From CAVSSX01 sp963730735 (GTDB lineage Bacteria > Actinomycetota > Acidimicrobiia > Acidimicrobiales > RAAP-2), in the NCBI GenBank assembly GCA_963730735.1, contig CAVSSX010000007.1, positions 1,364,001 to 1,428,000 of the forward strand: 64,000 nucleotides of DNA, given 5' to 3'. Within the stretch, counting starts at the first letter, position 1, and every line of letters begins with the position of its first letter. Under the pieces are notes generated by a model. That model searched no databases. It was given only the letters and a program-made list of their open reading frames with translations, and was not told the DNA's origin. A program made the translations under genes and the position numbers. Shown here in pieces: positions 26,537-35,360 of the stretch.

Positions 26537-27687
26537 GTAACGACGCCTACATCGTCGACGCCGTGCGCACCCCGGTGGGCAAGCGCGGCGGCGGGCTCTC
26601 GACGGTGCACCCCGCCGACCTCGGGGCCCACGTGCTCGGTGCGCTCGTCGACCGCACCGGGATCGATCCCGGGAGTGTCGACGACGTCGTCTTCGGCTGC
26701 CTCGACACGATCGGCGGCCAGTCGGGCGACATCGCCCGGACCTGTTGGCTGGCGGCGGGCCTGCCCGAGCACGTACCCGGGACGACCGTCGACCGCCAGT
26801 GCGGCTCGTCCCAGCAGGCGGTCCACTTCGCCGCCCAGGCGATCATGGCCGGCGTCCAGGACGTGGTGGTCGCCGGTGGTGTGCAGCAGATGTCGCAGAT
26901 CCCGATCGGTTCCGCCGGTGTCGTCGGCGACCAGTTCGGGTTCGCCGACCCGTTCAGCGGCTCCGAGGGCTGGGTGAAGCGCTACGGCGACCAGGAGGTG
27001 AGCCAGTTCCGCGGGGCCGACATGATCGCCGAGCGTTGGGACATCAGCCGCGAGGACATGGAGGCGTTCGGCGTCCAGTCGCACGAGCGGGCCCTGGCCG
27101 CCCGCAGCGAGGGCCGGTTCGACCATGAGATCGTCCCGCTCGGTTCCTGCCTGGCCGACGAGGGCCCCCGGGAGCCGAACCTGGAGAAGATCCGATCGCT
27201 GCCCACGCTGCGCGAGGGGGGCCGGATCACGGCGGCCGTGTCGTCGCAGATCTCCGACGCCTCGGCGGCCATGCTCCTGGTCAGCGAACGGGCCCTGAAG
27301 GAGCACGGCCTGACGCCGAGGGCGCGCATCCACCACATGAGCGTCCGGGCCAACGATCCGGTCATCATGCTGTCGGCGCCCATCCCGGCCACGAAGTACG
27401 CGCTGGAACGGGCATCGATGACCCTCGACGACATCGACCTGGTCGAGATCAACGAGGCGTTCGCCTCGGTGGTGTTGGCGTGGCAGAAAGAGACGGGGGC
27501 CGACCCGTCGCGGGTCAACGTCAACGGGGGGGCGATCGCCCTCGGCCACCCGCTCGGTGCCACCGGCGTGCGGCTCATGACCACGCTGTTGAACGAACTC
27601 GAGCGGACCGGCGGCCGCTACGGGCTCCAGACGATGTGCGAAGGCGGGGGCCAGGCCAACGTCACCATCATCGAGCGACTCGGCTAG
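26533..27687 (+). CDS. Thiolase (acetyl-CoA acyltransferase)
   Basis: A 384-residue thiolase. The nucleophile Cys90 (DRQCGSSQQA), His339 (GGAIALGHPLGATG), Cys369 (MCEGGGQAN) and the EINEAF motif are all present, so a catabolic or biosynthetic thiolase is likely active. ATG 26533 overlaps the amidohydrolase stop. Thiolytic cleavage of a beta-ketoacyl-CoA would complete a chain with the hydratase at 18543 and the dehydrogenases nearby. Confidence 0.93.
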   Translation: MSNDAYIVDAVRTPVGKRGGGLSTVHPADLGAHVLGALVDRTGIDPGSVDDVVFGCLDTIGGQSGDIARTCWLAAGLPEHVPGTTVDRQCGSSQQAVHFAAQAIMAGVQDVVVAGGVQQMSQIPIGSAGVVGDQFGFADPFSGSEGWVKRYGDQEVSQFRGADMIAERWDISREDMEAFGVQSHERALAARSEGRFDHEIVPLGSCLADEGPREPNLEKIRSLPTLREGGRITAAVSSQISDASAAMLLVSERALKEHGLTPRARIHHMSVRANDPVIMLSAPIPATKYALERASMTLDDIDLVEINEAFASVVLAWQKETGADPSRVNVNGGAIALGHPLGATGVRLMTTLLNELERTGGRYGLQTMCEGGGQANVTIIERLG

Positions 27688-27928
27688 CGGTTCGGCGCCA
27701 TCGGCGTGGCCGAGTCGGTGTCGGGTCGTATCGGGCGCCTCGGCGCGCCGTCCGTCGGGTGCATGCCCCGGCGGGTGGAAGCCCGAACGGCAGGCGACCG
27801 GCACCGGGTCCCGAGAGGACCGGTCTATTCTTCGATGTCGATCGAGGCGGACGTCGGTCGACGCAAAGGGGCAGGCGTGTCGCAATTGGTCTGTCGAACT
27901 CCCGCCGCACCAACGGAAGGTTCCGAGG

Positions 27929-28768
27929 ATGCCGCCAACGCTGCCCCGCACTGAGCGGACGTCGGACCAGACGGTCGACGCCACGGTCGTCCGTTCGAGC
28001 AACGACTACCGGCGGCAACCGACGCCCCGCACGGCCGAGCTGGTGGCGGCGCGGCTGCGAGAGCGGATCTTGAGCGGCCAGATGGCCGACGGCAGCGTGC
28101 TGCCGAACCAGGAGCGTCTGGTGGAGGAGTTCCGGGTGAGTAAGCAGGCCCTGCGCGAAGGGCTGCGGATCCTCGAGCTGGAGGGGCTGATCACGGTCTT
28201 GCGGGGCAACACCGGCGGCGCACTGGTCCACCTGCCGTCGCCCACGGAGTCGGCGTACAGCCTCTCGTTGATCCTGCAGTCCCGCCACGTGCACCTCGAC
28301 CAGGTGGGGGCGGCCCTGATGGAGATCGAGCCGATCTGCGTCCGGTTGTGCGCCGAACGCGAGAACCGGGAGGCGACGGTCGTGGCCCAGCTCCGGGCGG
28401 CCCATCAGGAGACCCTGGACTCCGTCGACGACCTGACCAGCTATCTGCGGGCGACCAGCAATTTCCACCGGGCCCTCGCCGCCAACTGTGGCAATGAGCC
28501 CCTCGCTGTCCTGGCCGGGTCGCTCGAGACGATCTGGTTGGCCCACGTCCGGCTCTGGGCCGAGGAAGAGGAGCGGTACGGTCGCTTTCCGGCGCCGAAC
28601 ATCCGACTGGGCCACGGGATCGCCGAGCACGCCGAGCTGATCGAACTGATCGCCGACGGCGCGGTGGACCAGGCCGTGGCGCTCGACCGCCGCCACATGG
28701 TGGAGTTCTATTCCCTGCTGGTGTTCTCTTCGACCGAGGTCCGAGCGACCACCCTGAACGACGACTGA
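27929..28768 (+). CDS. GntR-family (FadR-type, FCD domain) transcriptional regulator
   Basis: A 279-residue regulator. A winged helix lies at about 36-100 (AELVAARLRERILSG, LPNQERLVEEFRVSKQALREGLRILELEGLI), followed by an FCD effector domain with RATSNFHRALAANCGNEPL and HAELIELIADGAVDQA, whose His and Asp residues bind a metal and a small acid. It lies 241 nt downstream of the thiolase on the same strand and likely controls the amidohydrolase-thiolase operon. A rho-independent terminator follows at 28841. Confidence 0.88.
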   Translation: MPPTLPRTERTSDQTVDATVVRSSNDYRRQPTPRTAELVAARLRERILSGQMADGSVLPNQERLVEEFRVSKQALREGLRILELEGLITVLRGNTGGALVHLPSPTESAYSLSLILQSRHVHLDQVGAALMEIEPICVRLCAERENREATVVAQLRAAHQETLDSVDDLTSYLRATSNFHRALAANCGNEPLAVLAGSLETIWLAHVRLWAEEEERYGRFPAPNIRLGHGIAEHAELIELIADGAVDQAVALDRRHMVEFYSLLVFSSTEVRATTLNDD

Positions 28769-28840
28769 CGCCGACGGGGTCGGTGGACCGGCCGAGGGTT
28801 GTATTGATCTATTTTTGCATGTTAGCGTCTTGGGCATAGG

Positions 28841-28886
28841 CCCCTCGTTCTCGTGCGCCCCCCTGCGCGTCGACGAGGGGTTTTTT
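28841..28886 (+). terminator. Rho-independent terminator after the GntR gene
   Basis: CCCCTCGT (28841-28848) pairs with ACGAGGGG (28873-28880), and TTTTTT follows. The 24-nt loop holds a further GCGC/GCGC pairing. Clear factor-independent terminator for the rightward transcript. Confidence 0.8.
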
Positions 28887-28965
28887 CTCCGGTGAGGGTC
28901 GGTCCCGATGGGTCGGCGCCGGTCGGCAGCCGGCGTCTGATCGACCGTCCCTGGTCGCCGGCGGA

Positions 28966-29337
28966 CTACCGGTAGGCGGCGGGGTTCCAGTAGTCGCGGT
29001 TCTCGCGGATCCGGCCGTCCTCGACGTGGAACACGCAGACGGCGGCCACCTCGAACGGCGTCCCGTCCCGCAGACCCCGATCCACGCGCTCCTGCAGCAC
29101 GACGTTGCCGTCGACCGCCTGGTGGACGACCTCGATCGAGACCTCCGAGAGGTGCCGGCTGTAGCGCTCGAGCTGCCGGCGGATCTGCTCGGTGCCCTCG
29201 AGCCGGTCGGCCGGGAAGCCGTCGTACCAGACGGCGTCCTCGGCGAAGAGCTCCAGGATCCCCGGGGGATCGTTGCGCTCCCACGCCGCCACGAAGGCGG
29301 CCACGACGTCGGTCGGACTGGCTGCGTCCCCCATCAT
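28966..29337 (-). CDS. SnoaL-like / nuclear-transport-factor-2 fold protein
   Basis: A 123-residue protein with the cone-shaped NTF2 fold: VVAAFVAAWERNDPPGILELFAEDAVWYD, then RRQLERYSRHLSEVSIEVVH and VCVFHVEDGRIRENRDYWNP. This resembles the limonene-1,2-epoxide hydrolase/SnoaL group; the paired Asp residues of an epoxide hydrolase are not certain. ATG 29337 (or 29334) follows GGGGGGA. 89 nt downstream of the LLM oxidoreductase at 29427 in the same direction, so the two are probably co-transcribed. Confidence 0.7.
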   Translation of the reverse strand: MMGDAASPTDVVAAFVAAWERNDPPGILELFAEDAVWYDGFPADRLEGTEQIRRQLERYSRHLSEVSIEVVHQAVDGNVVLQERVDRGLRDGTPFEVAAVCVFHVEDGRIRENRDYWNPAAYR

Positions 29338-29426
29338 TCCCCCCTGTACTCGACGGCCGTCGGATGACCCGACGGCCTCGAGCAGGCTAACGCCCATGCG
29401 TCGGCGGGCGGCGGCCGTGGTCGGCG

Positions 29427-30509
29427 TCAACGAAGGGCCGGGATGACCTCGCTCACCAGCCGGTGGCGTGAGTTCCGCAGCTCGTCGCGAGTCGAGCCGG
29501 TGGCCGCCGCCCCGGGTGACACCACGATGCGGCGGATCCCGAGGTCCAGCAACTCGGCCAGCCGATCGATGCAGTAGCCGGCCGGCCCGGCGATGCCGAA
29601 GGCGTCGGTCACCTCGTCGGTCAGGGCGGCGGCCTGGGGCGACCCGTCGCGGAAGTGGCGGTTCATGTCGTAGCTGGTCCGCACGGCCTCGAGGCTCTGG
29701 CGTTGGCCGTCGCTGGCCGGCCCCGAGACCGTGCCGTGCATGACCGAGAACCGGGCGATCGAGGCCACCGCCCCCGAGGCCAGCTGCCGGGCCGTGGCCC
29801 GGTCGTCGTGGACCACGATCGGCAGGAAGACCCCGAGGGCGTCGTCGGTGAAGGTCAACCCGGCCGATGACCGAGCCCGGCGGGCGATGTCGAGGGCCCA
29901 CCGCAGGCGTGCGGGGTCGGTGCCGACGGTGAAGGTGATCCGGTCGGCCAAGCGGGCCGCCACCTCGATCACTCTCGGACCCGAGGCCATGACGTCGACC
30001 GGCACCTTGGTGCGCTCGGCCGGTAGCCAGTGGAGGGCGCTGGTGGTCGGGCTGCCGGCCAGCTCGAGCGTGTCGGCCGAGGCCGCCACCGCCTGGTCGC
30101 CCCCGAGCTGGTCGAACGGCACCTCGTCGCCCCGCAGGTAGGCCTGGAGGTGCTCGACGTAGCGCTCGAAGACGGCCACCGGGGCCGGGGCCCGACCGAG
30201 GTGGGCCAGCGCCGAGTCGCCCCGACCGATGCCGAGGACCGCCCGCCCGGCCGATTCGGCCTGGACGGTGGCGATGGCCGTCGCCATGGCCGCCGGGTGG
30301 CGGGTCACCGGGTTGGTGACCGAGGTGGCGAGGCCCAGGGTGGTGGTGGCCGCGCCGGCCAGGGCCAGCTCGATGAAGGGGTCGGCGGCGATGTTCTGGG
30401 AGTCGCCGAGGGCCAGTCCGTGCCAGCCCTCGTCCTCGGATCGGCGGGCGGCGGTGGCGATGGTCCCGGGGAGGGCCAGGCGGACCGTCCAGAACTGCGC
30501 GCCGGACAT
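29427..30509 (-). CDS. LLM-class (probably F420-dependent) oxidoreductase
   Basis: A 360-residue luciferase-like TIM barrel. LGLATSVTNPVTRHPAAMATAIATVQAESAGRAVLGIGRGDS is the typical core (about 57-98), followed by TKVPVDVMASGPRVIEVAARLADRITF (about 162-188) and a C-terminal FGIAGPAGYCIDRLAELLDLGIRRIVVSPG. It is longer than the enzyme at 6493 and closer to methylene-H4MPT reductase-like members. ATG 30509 has no Shine-Dalgarno; CACCAT lies 6 nt upstream and may be a leaderless -10 variant. Diverges from the amidohydrolase at 30603. Confidence 0.83.
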   Translation of the reverse strand: MSGAQFWTVRLALPGTIATAARRSEDEGWHGLALGDSQNIAADPFIELALAGAATTTLGLATSVTNPVTRHPAAMATAIATVQAESAGRAVLGIGRGDSALAHLGRAPAPVAVFERYVEHLQAYLRGDEVPFDQLGGDQAVAASADTLELAGSPTTSALHWLPAERTKVPVDVMASGPRVIEVAARLADRITFTVGTDPARLRWALDIARRARSSAGLTFTDDALGVFLPIVVHDDRATARQLASGAVASIARFSVMHGTVSGPASDGQRQSLEAVRTSYDMNRHFRDGSPQAAALTDEVTDAFGIAGPAGYCIDRLAELLDLGIRRIVVSPGAAATGSTRDELRNSRHRLVSEVIPALR

Positions 30510-30602
30510 GTCGACATGGTGGCACGATCGGCGACGGATGGGCCGAAGTAGCCTGGGGAGGTTCGCTCGCCGGTGGGCGAGAGCACCGGAGGGGGGCGCC
30601 AG

Positions 30603-31739
30603 GTGGCAACGTCGTCGTTGGGGATGATCTCGGCCGACTCGCACGTCAACGAGCCGCGCGACCTGTGGAGCGCCAACCTGCCGGCCTCGGTCCGGGACCG
30701 GGCCATGCGGGGGATCGAGGCCACCGAGGACGGGGGGTGGCGGCTGATCCTCGACGGGTCCCACGTCGGCAAGGCCGGCTCGTCGGAGGCCGAGCGGCTG
30801 GCCGTCCTCCAGCCCGAGCACCGGCTCACGGTCATGCGAGAGGAGGGGATCGCCGGGGAGTGCATCTTCCCGACCATCGGCCTCTACGTCTGGATGCTGG
30901 AGGACCCCGACGACGGGCGGATCTCGTGCCGTATCTACAACGAGTGGGTGTTCGACCAACTGGAGCGGCAGTCGCCCCGGTTCCGGTGCGCCGGCATCGT
31001 CCCGACCTGGCGGCTGGAGGACGCCATCGCCGAGGTCGAGTTCATCGCCGAGCAGGGCCTGGCGGCGGTCATGCTGCCGACGGTGGCCGACCCCACCTAC
31101 AACCACCCCCGCTGGGAGCCGCTCTGGGACGCCATCGAGGCCGCCGGTCTCCCGGTGGTCATGCACCAGGGGACCGGTCACAACATGATCTGGTACCGCG
31201 GACCGGGGGCCACGGTGGCCAACCTGCTGGCCACCCAGACCATCGGGCCGCGGACGGCGGCGCTCCTGGCCACGTCGGGGGTGCTCGAGCGCCATCCGGG
31301 CCTGCACGTGGTGTTCGTCGAGTACAACACCGGCTGGCTCTCGTGGATGATGGAGACGATCGACTTCTACCACGAGTCCTTCGGCCGCTACGGGACGACC
31401 GACAAGATGGGCTCGGCTCGGCTGGCCGGGGCCAACCAGGCGCCCAAGCCGGTGATCAACCCCACGTTGGCCGAGCGGCCGAGCTTCTACGTCCGCCGAC
31501 AGGTGCACGCCACCTTCCAGGACGACGCGGTGGGCCTGCAGAACCTCAACCTCACCGGCGTCGACGCCCTGTTGTGGGGGTCGGACTATCCCCACGAGGA
31601 AGGTACCTACCCCCACTCGAAGGCGACCGTGGACCGCCTCGGGGCCCTGCTCGGCCCGGGCGACGCCGAGCGGGTCTTCCGTGACACCGCCGCCCGCATC
31701 TTCCACTTCCCGCCCGAGGTGCTGGCCACCCCGGCCTGA
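30603..31739 (+). CDS. Amidohydrolase-2 family metal-dependent hydrolase
   Basis: A 378-residue relative of ACMSD. ISADSHVNEPRDLW (about 8-21) has the DxH ligand pair, MHQGTGHNM the barrel His, FVEYNTGWLSWMMETIDFY a conserved helix, and LLWGSDYPHEEGTYPHS the final Asp. GTG 30603 follows a GGAGGGGGG signal. TAGCCT at 30549-30554 may be the -10. It is clearly a different subgroup from the amidohydrolase at 25214. Converges with a nitroreductase gene. Confidence 0.85.
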   Translation: MATSSLGMISADSHVNEPRDLWSANLPASVRDRAMRGIEATEDGGWRLILDGSHVGKAGSSEAERLAVLQPEHRLTVMREEGIAGECIFPTIGLYVWMLEDPDDGRISCRIYNEWVFDQLERQSPRFRCAGIVPTWRLEDAIAEVEFIAEQGLAAVMLPTVADPTYNHPRWEPLWDAIEAAGLPVVMHQGTGHNMIWYRGPGATVANLLATQTIGPRTAALLATSGVLERHPGLHVVFVEYNTGWLSWMMETIDFYHESFGRYGTTDKMGSARLAGANQAPKPVINPTLAERPSFYVRRQVHATFQDDAVGLQNLNLTGVDALLWGSDYPHEEGTYPHSKATVDRLGALLGPGDAERVFRDTAARIFHFPPEVLATPA

Positions 31740-31795
31740 CCGAACGGGTCGATCGCCCGGGGCCGGTGGTCGGTCCGAGCTACCAGTGACCCGGA

Positions 31796-32311
31796 CTACC
31801 AGTGGCCCCGGTGGACCACCTCGTCGAACGGTCGACGGTCGGGTCGGGCGATGGGCCGCAGCGGCCGGTCGGCCGGATAGCCGAGCGCCAGCATGTAGGC
31901 ACAGGTGCGGTCGTCGGGCACCCCCAGGAGCTCCCGGCACGCCGCCTGGTCGCCGACCGCCGAGTGGCCGCTCCCGATACCGAGGTCGGTGGCGGCCAGG
32001 GCCATGGCCATGGTGGCCTGACCCAGGTCGTACTGGTCGATGACCAGGTAGCGCTCGGCCTCGGGTTCGGGCAGGACCAGGACGATGGCCGCCGCCGCGC
32101 CGGCCAGGTGCCGGGCGCCCTGCCAGACGGTGGCCAGCGTCTCGAGCTGGGCCCGGTCGGTCACCAGCACGAAGTCCCACTTCTGGCGGTTCGAGGCCGA
32201 CGGGGCCCGCCAGCCGGCCTCGAGGATGCGGTCGAGGTCCTCGGCGGCCACGGGCCGATCGTCGTACACCCGGACGTTGCGCCGGGCCCGGATGGCATCC
32301 CAGGTCTCCAC
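31796..32311 (-). CDS. Nitroreductase-family FMN protein
   Basis: A 171-residue small nitroreductase-like flavoprotein. WDAIRARRNVRVYDDRPVAAEDLDRILEAGWRAPSASNRQKWDF is the N-terminal FMN-binding signature (Arg, Asn and Ser contact the phosphate). ATDLGIGSGHSAVGDQAACRELLGVPD and YMLALGYPADRPLRPIARPDRRPFDEVVH complete it. GTG 32311 is chosen by alignment with the family start; no strong Shine-Dalgarno. Converges with the amidohydrolase at 30603 and diverges from the one at 32426. Substrate unknown. Confidence 0.83.
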   Translation of the reverse strand: METWDAIRARRNVRVYDDRPVAAEDLDRILEAGWRAPSASNRQKWDFVLVTDRAQLETLATVWQGARHLAGAAAAIVLVLPEPEAERYLVIDQYDLGQATMAMALAATDLGIGSGHSAVGDQAACRELLGVPDDRTCAYMLALGYPADRPLRPIARPDRRPFDEVVHRGHW

Positions 32312-32425
32312 GAGCCGAGTGTACGGGGTCGTCCCGGCGGCGGCCGCGCCGAGTGGCGTACGCTGGTCCCGAGGGGTCGCCGCCGCAGGGTGGGGGCCCG
32401 AGGCCAGTGCGAAGGAGGCGTTCCG

Positions 32426-33604
32426 ATGGATCTCCCGTACCGCATGTTCGACGCGGACAACCATCTCTACGAGACGAAGGACGCGTTCACGCGCTACCTT
32501 CCCGACCACCGGAAGCGGGACGTGTACTGGGTCACCGACGAGCGGGGCCACCAGCACATCATGATGGGCGGCCACGTCTGGGACTACGTGCCCAACCCGA
32601 CCTTCGACCCGATCTCGGTGGCCGGCGCCCTGACCGACATGTTCTCGGGCGAGAAGTCCAAGGCCGACGTCATCACCGACGGTTTCAAGGTCGTCGAGCC
32701 GCTGGCCCTGCACCCCGAGTACCAGAACGCCGAGAAGCGGCTGGCCCTACTCGAGCAGCAGAACATCGAGGGCTGTCTCCTGTTCCCGACGCTCGCCTCG
32801 GGGATCGAAGAGCGCATCCGGGACGACATCCCGCTCCTCTACGACGTGCTGTGGGCCTTCAACCGCTGGCTCGAGGACGAGTGGGGCTTCGACATCGAGG
32901 GCCGGATGTTCAGCGCCCCCATCTTCTCCCTGGCCGACGTGGACGAGGCGTTGAAGATGCTCGACTGGGCCATCGAGCGCGGCGTGCGGGTGATCGACCT
33001 GCGGTCGTCCCCGGTGCTCACGGCGACCGGCTTCACCTCCCCGGGCAAGCCCGAGTTCGACCCGTTCTGGTCGAGGTGCGAGGAGGCCGGGGTGCTGGTC
33101 GGGGTGCACGCCGGCCCGGTGAGCTACACCAAGTACACGGGCGACTGGACGGGGAACTACGAGTACCACGCCTTCGCCCGCTCGGCCTTCGAGCACATCG
33201 CCCTGCACGGCCGGGCGGTCTCGGACTTCTTCACGGCCATGGTCTGCGACGGCGCCCTCAGCCGTCACCCGAACATGAAGGTGGTCTCGGTGGAGGCGGG
33301 CGGCGACTGGATCCCGGCCCTCATCGACAAGATGAAGATCTACTACCACCGGTACCCGGGGTCGTTCCCCGAGGACCCGATCGAGGCCTTCGAGCGCTGC
33401 GTGTGGGTGAGCCCGTTCTGGGAGGACGACATCGCCCACATCGCCAAGTACCTGCCGATCGAGCGGATCCTGGCCGGTTCGGACTACCCCCACGCCGAGG
33501 GCCTGTCGGAACCGACGGACTTCGTGAAGGGCTTGGCCGACTTCAACGAGGCCGACACCAAGCTGATCATGCGAGACAACCTGCGCCAGCTGCTGCACGG
33601 CTGA
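32426..33604 (+). CDS. Amidohydrolase-2 family metal-dependent hydrolase
   Basis: A 392-residue member. FDADNHLYETKDAFTRYLP (about 8-26) is the hallmark N-terminus of an actinobacterial subgroup. VGVHAGP gives a His, VVSVEAGGDWIPALIDKMK a conserved Glu region, and LAGSDYPHAEGL the last metal Asp. ATG 32426 follows GAAGGAGG. A TACGCT hexamer lies 62 nt upstream. Ends before a strong GC hairpin. Third amidohydrolase-2 gene within 8 kb; sequences differ enough to suggest separate substrates. Confidence 0.85.
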   Translation: MDLPYRMFDADNHLYETKDAFTRYLPDHRKRDVYWVTDERGHQHIMMGGHVWDYVPNPTFDPISVAGALTDMFSGEKSKADVITDGFKVVEPLALHPEYQNAEKRLALLEQQNIEGCLLFPTLASGIEERIRDDIPLLYDVLWAFNRWLEDEWGFDIEGRMFSAPIFSLADVDEALKMLDWAIERGVRVIDLRSSPVLTATGFTSPGKPEFDPFWSRCEEAGVLVGVHAGPVSYTKYTGDWTGNYEYHAFARSAFEHIALHGRAVSDFFTAMVCDGALSRHPNMKVVSVEAGGDWIPALIDKMKIYYHRYPGSFPEDPIEAFERCVWVSPFWEDDIAHIAKYLPIERILAGSDYPHAEGLSEPTDFVKGLADFNEADTKLIMRDNLRQLLHG

Positions 33605-33627
33605 CCCGGCCGCCCCGACGCGAACGA

Positions 33628-33653
33628 ACCCCCGGCGGGGGGGTGCCGGGGGT
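33628..33653 (+). terminator. GC-rich hairpin after the amidohydrolase gene
   Basis: ACCCCCGGC pairs perfectly with GCCGGGGGT around an 8-nt G/T loop, 24 nt after the stop codon. No U-tract, so an actinobacterial-type hairpin terminator is likely but not certain. Confidence 0.5.
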
Positions 33654-33756
33654 CCGTCCTGGGGTACACGAGGAGTACCTCCCCGAGCGCTTCCAGCGTA
33701 GGGGTGGCGCCGCCCTGCCCGAACGCCCCGGGCCGCCCGGGCATCGGGGTCGGACG

Positions 33757-33762
33757 TAGAGT
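33757..33762 (+). promoter_or_regulatory. TAGAGT, possible -10 of the DUF1269 gene
   Basis: TAGAGT lies 43 nt before ATG 33805, in the gap after the preceding hairpin. One of several TAGNNT boxes before leadered genes. Confidence 0.35.
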
Positions 33763-33804
33763 GGCCGCGGGCGGTTCGGAACCGCCCGATCCCGTGAGGT
33801 GACC

Positions 33805-34329
33805 ATGGCCATCGATACGTTCTTCGTGTACTCCGGTGTCTACGCCGACGTCGAGGGGGCGCTGGCCGACTACGACGCCGTCCACGCGCTGCACACCGAG
33901 ATCGGCCTCATCGACGCCTACGACGCGGCGGTCATCGAGCGCAAGGCCGGGGGCAAGGTCAAGATCGTGAAGAAGCACGAGACGCCGACGCGGGTCGGCG
34001 GGGTGCTGGGCGGGGGGGTCGGCCTGGCCACCGGGCTCGTGGTCGTGCTCTTCCCGGCGGCGGCGATCGGCGGGGGCCTGCTGCTCGCCACCACCGGTGG
34101 CGGGGCCCTGCTCGGAGCCCTCGCCGGCCACGCCGCCGCCGGCATGAGCCGGAGCGACCTGAAGGAGCTGGGCGAGGGCCTGGACGCCGGCCAGGCCGGA
34201 CTGGTCGTCGTGGCCGTGTCCGACGTGGAGTCCAAGATCGAGCACGCCATGCGGCGGGCCGAGAAGATCCAGGCGAAGCAGTTGAAGGCCGACACCAAGG
34301 CCATCGAAGCCGACAGCGCCGCCGAGTAG
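33805..34329 (+). CDS. DUF1269-family membrane-associated protein
   Basis: A 174-residue protein. The N-terminal half is soluble (DVEGALADYDAVHALHTE, AYDAAVIERK), then a Gly/Ala-rich hydrophobic hairpin at about 62-115 (VGGVLGGGVGLATGLVVVLFPAAAIGGGLLLATTGGGALLGALAG). A charged tail with GLVVVAVSDVESKIEHAM and a Lys-rich coiled coil ends it. This layout matches DUF1269, linked to stress responses in other bacteria but without a defined activity. ATG 33805 follows GAGGTG. Confidence 0.75.
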   Translation: MAIDTFFVYSGVYADVEGALADYDAVHALHTEIGLIDAYDAAVIERKAGGKVKIVKKHETPTRVGGVLGGGVGLATGLVVVLFPAAAIGGGLLLATTGGGALLGALAGHAAAGMSRSDLKELGEGLDAGQAGLVVVAVSDVESKIEHAMRRAEKIQAKQLKADTKAIEADSAAE

Positions 34330-34390
34330 CCCTCCCGCACCCGCGCCGGCACCCGCCCGCGTCGCCACCCGCACGTCCGTCCGAACGCCG

Positions 34391-35323
34391 ATGACCCTGG
34401 AGCCGACGTCGACGTCGCGCCCCGAGGACGACCCGGTGATCGAGCGGGCTGGGCACCCGGCCCGGGAGTGGCCCGGGTGGTCCGCCTCGTTCCTCTCGGC
34501 CGTCCGCACGGGCGACGACGCGGCGATCGACGCCATGGTCGAGCGGGTGAGCTCGATGCACCGGTACCTGGCCCCGGTGGCCCTGATCGCCGGAGCCATC
34601 ACCCTGCTCTTCGAGGGCGTGCGGCTGCTGGTGAGCAACTGGCGCCTGACCCTGGTGCAGGTCCTGCCGGCCATGTGGATCTGGGCCGTCATGCTCGACC
34701 TGAAGGCCCACATCCTGCACGGGAGGGCCTTCCACGCCCTGCACGGGCCGGTCCTGATCCCGATGGCGCTGGGGGTGGTGGTGCTCACCGCCGCCAGCTA
34801 CTTCTTGAACGCCGTCTTCGCCTTCGCCATCTCGCCACCGGGCCGACCCGACATCGGGTTCGGCTACCTCGAGGCCCGGCGGCACGCCCGCGTCGTCATC
34901 GCCTGGGGGGCGGCGGTGGGTGTCGTCCTGGCCTTCGGCACCCTCGTCACCGTGCGGTGGGGCTCGCCGTGGTTCGCCGTGACGGTGGGCAGCACCGCCG
35001 CCTTCATGATGGTCACCTACGTGGCCATCCCGGCCCGCCTGCTCGGGGTGCGACCGAAACCTTCGCGGCGCGACAAACTGGCCTCGACGGCCGTGGGCGG
35101 GGCCATCGGCGCCGCCGTGTGCGCCCCGGGCTACCTGCTCGGCCGGCTCGGCATCGTGCTGCTCGGCTCCGAGTTCGTCCTCGGCGCCGTGCTCCTCAGC
35201 ATCGGGTTGATCTTCCAGGCCGGGACGACGGGTGCCGTGAAGTCGGTCAAGCTGAGCCTGAAGCTGCGGGCGGGATCGGCGGCCGACCGGGCCCCGGTCG
35301 GACAGGCGGAGGCTGGCGGATAG
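34391..35323 (+). CDS. Hypothetical multi-pass membrane protein
   Basis: A 310-residue protein with about seven hydrophobic segments. These include RYLAPVALIAGAITLLFEG (about 58-76), LTLVQVLPAMWIWAVMLDL (about 87-105), VLIPMALGVVVLTAASYFLN (about 119-138), ARVVIAWGAAVGVVLAFGTLV (about 162-182) and LGSEFVLGAVLLSIGLIF (about 258-275). No family recognised. Start at ATG 34391 lacks a strong Shine-Dalgarno. It lies 61 nt after the DUF1269 gene and 37 nt before an SDR, all rightward. Confidence 0.65.
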   Translation: MTLEPTSTSRPEDDPVIERAGHPAREWPGWSASFLSAVRTGDDAAIDAMVERVSSMHRYLAPVALIAGAITLLFEGVRLLVSNWRLTLVQVLPAMWIWAVMLDLKAHILHGRAFHALHGPVLIPMALGVVVLTAASYFLNAVFAFAISPPGRPDIGFGYLEARRHARVVIAWGAAVGVVLAFGTLVTVRWGSPWFAVTVGSTAAFMMVTYVAIPARLLGVRPKPSRRDKLASTAVGGAIGAAVCAPGYLLGRLGIVLLGSEFVLGAVLLSIGLIFQAGTTGAVKSVKLSLKLRAGSAADRAPVGQAEAGG

Positions 35324-35360
35324 TCCTACGGTGGGGCCCGGCGAGCGAGGGGGGGCCATC

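Noticed and set aside
27706..27954. 82-codon ORF between the thiolase and the GntR gene
   Set aside because: No ribosome-binding site, unusual composition and overlap with the GntR start region; no recognisable fold.
28799..28886. Possible small RNA with its own promoter before the terminator
   Set aside because: TTGTAT is followed by no credible -10 before the hairpin; the structure is explained as the GntR terminator.
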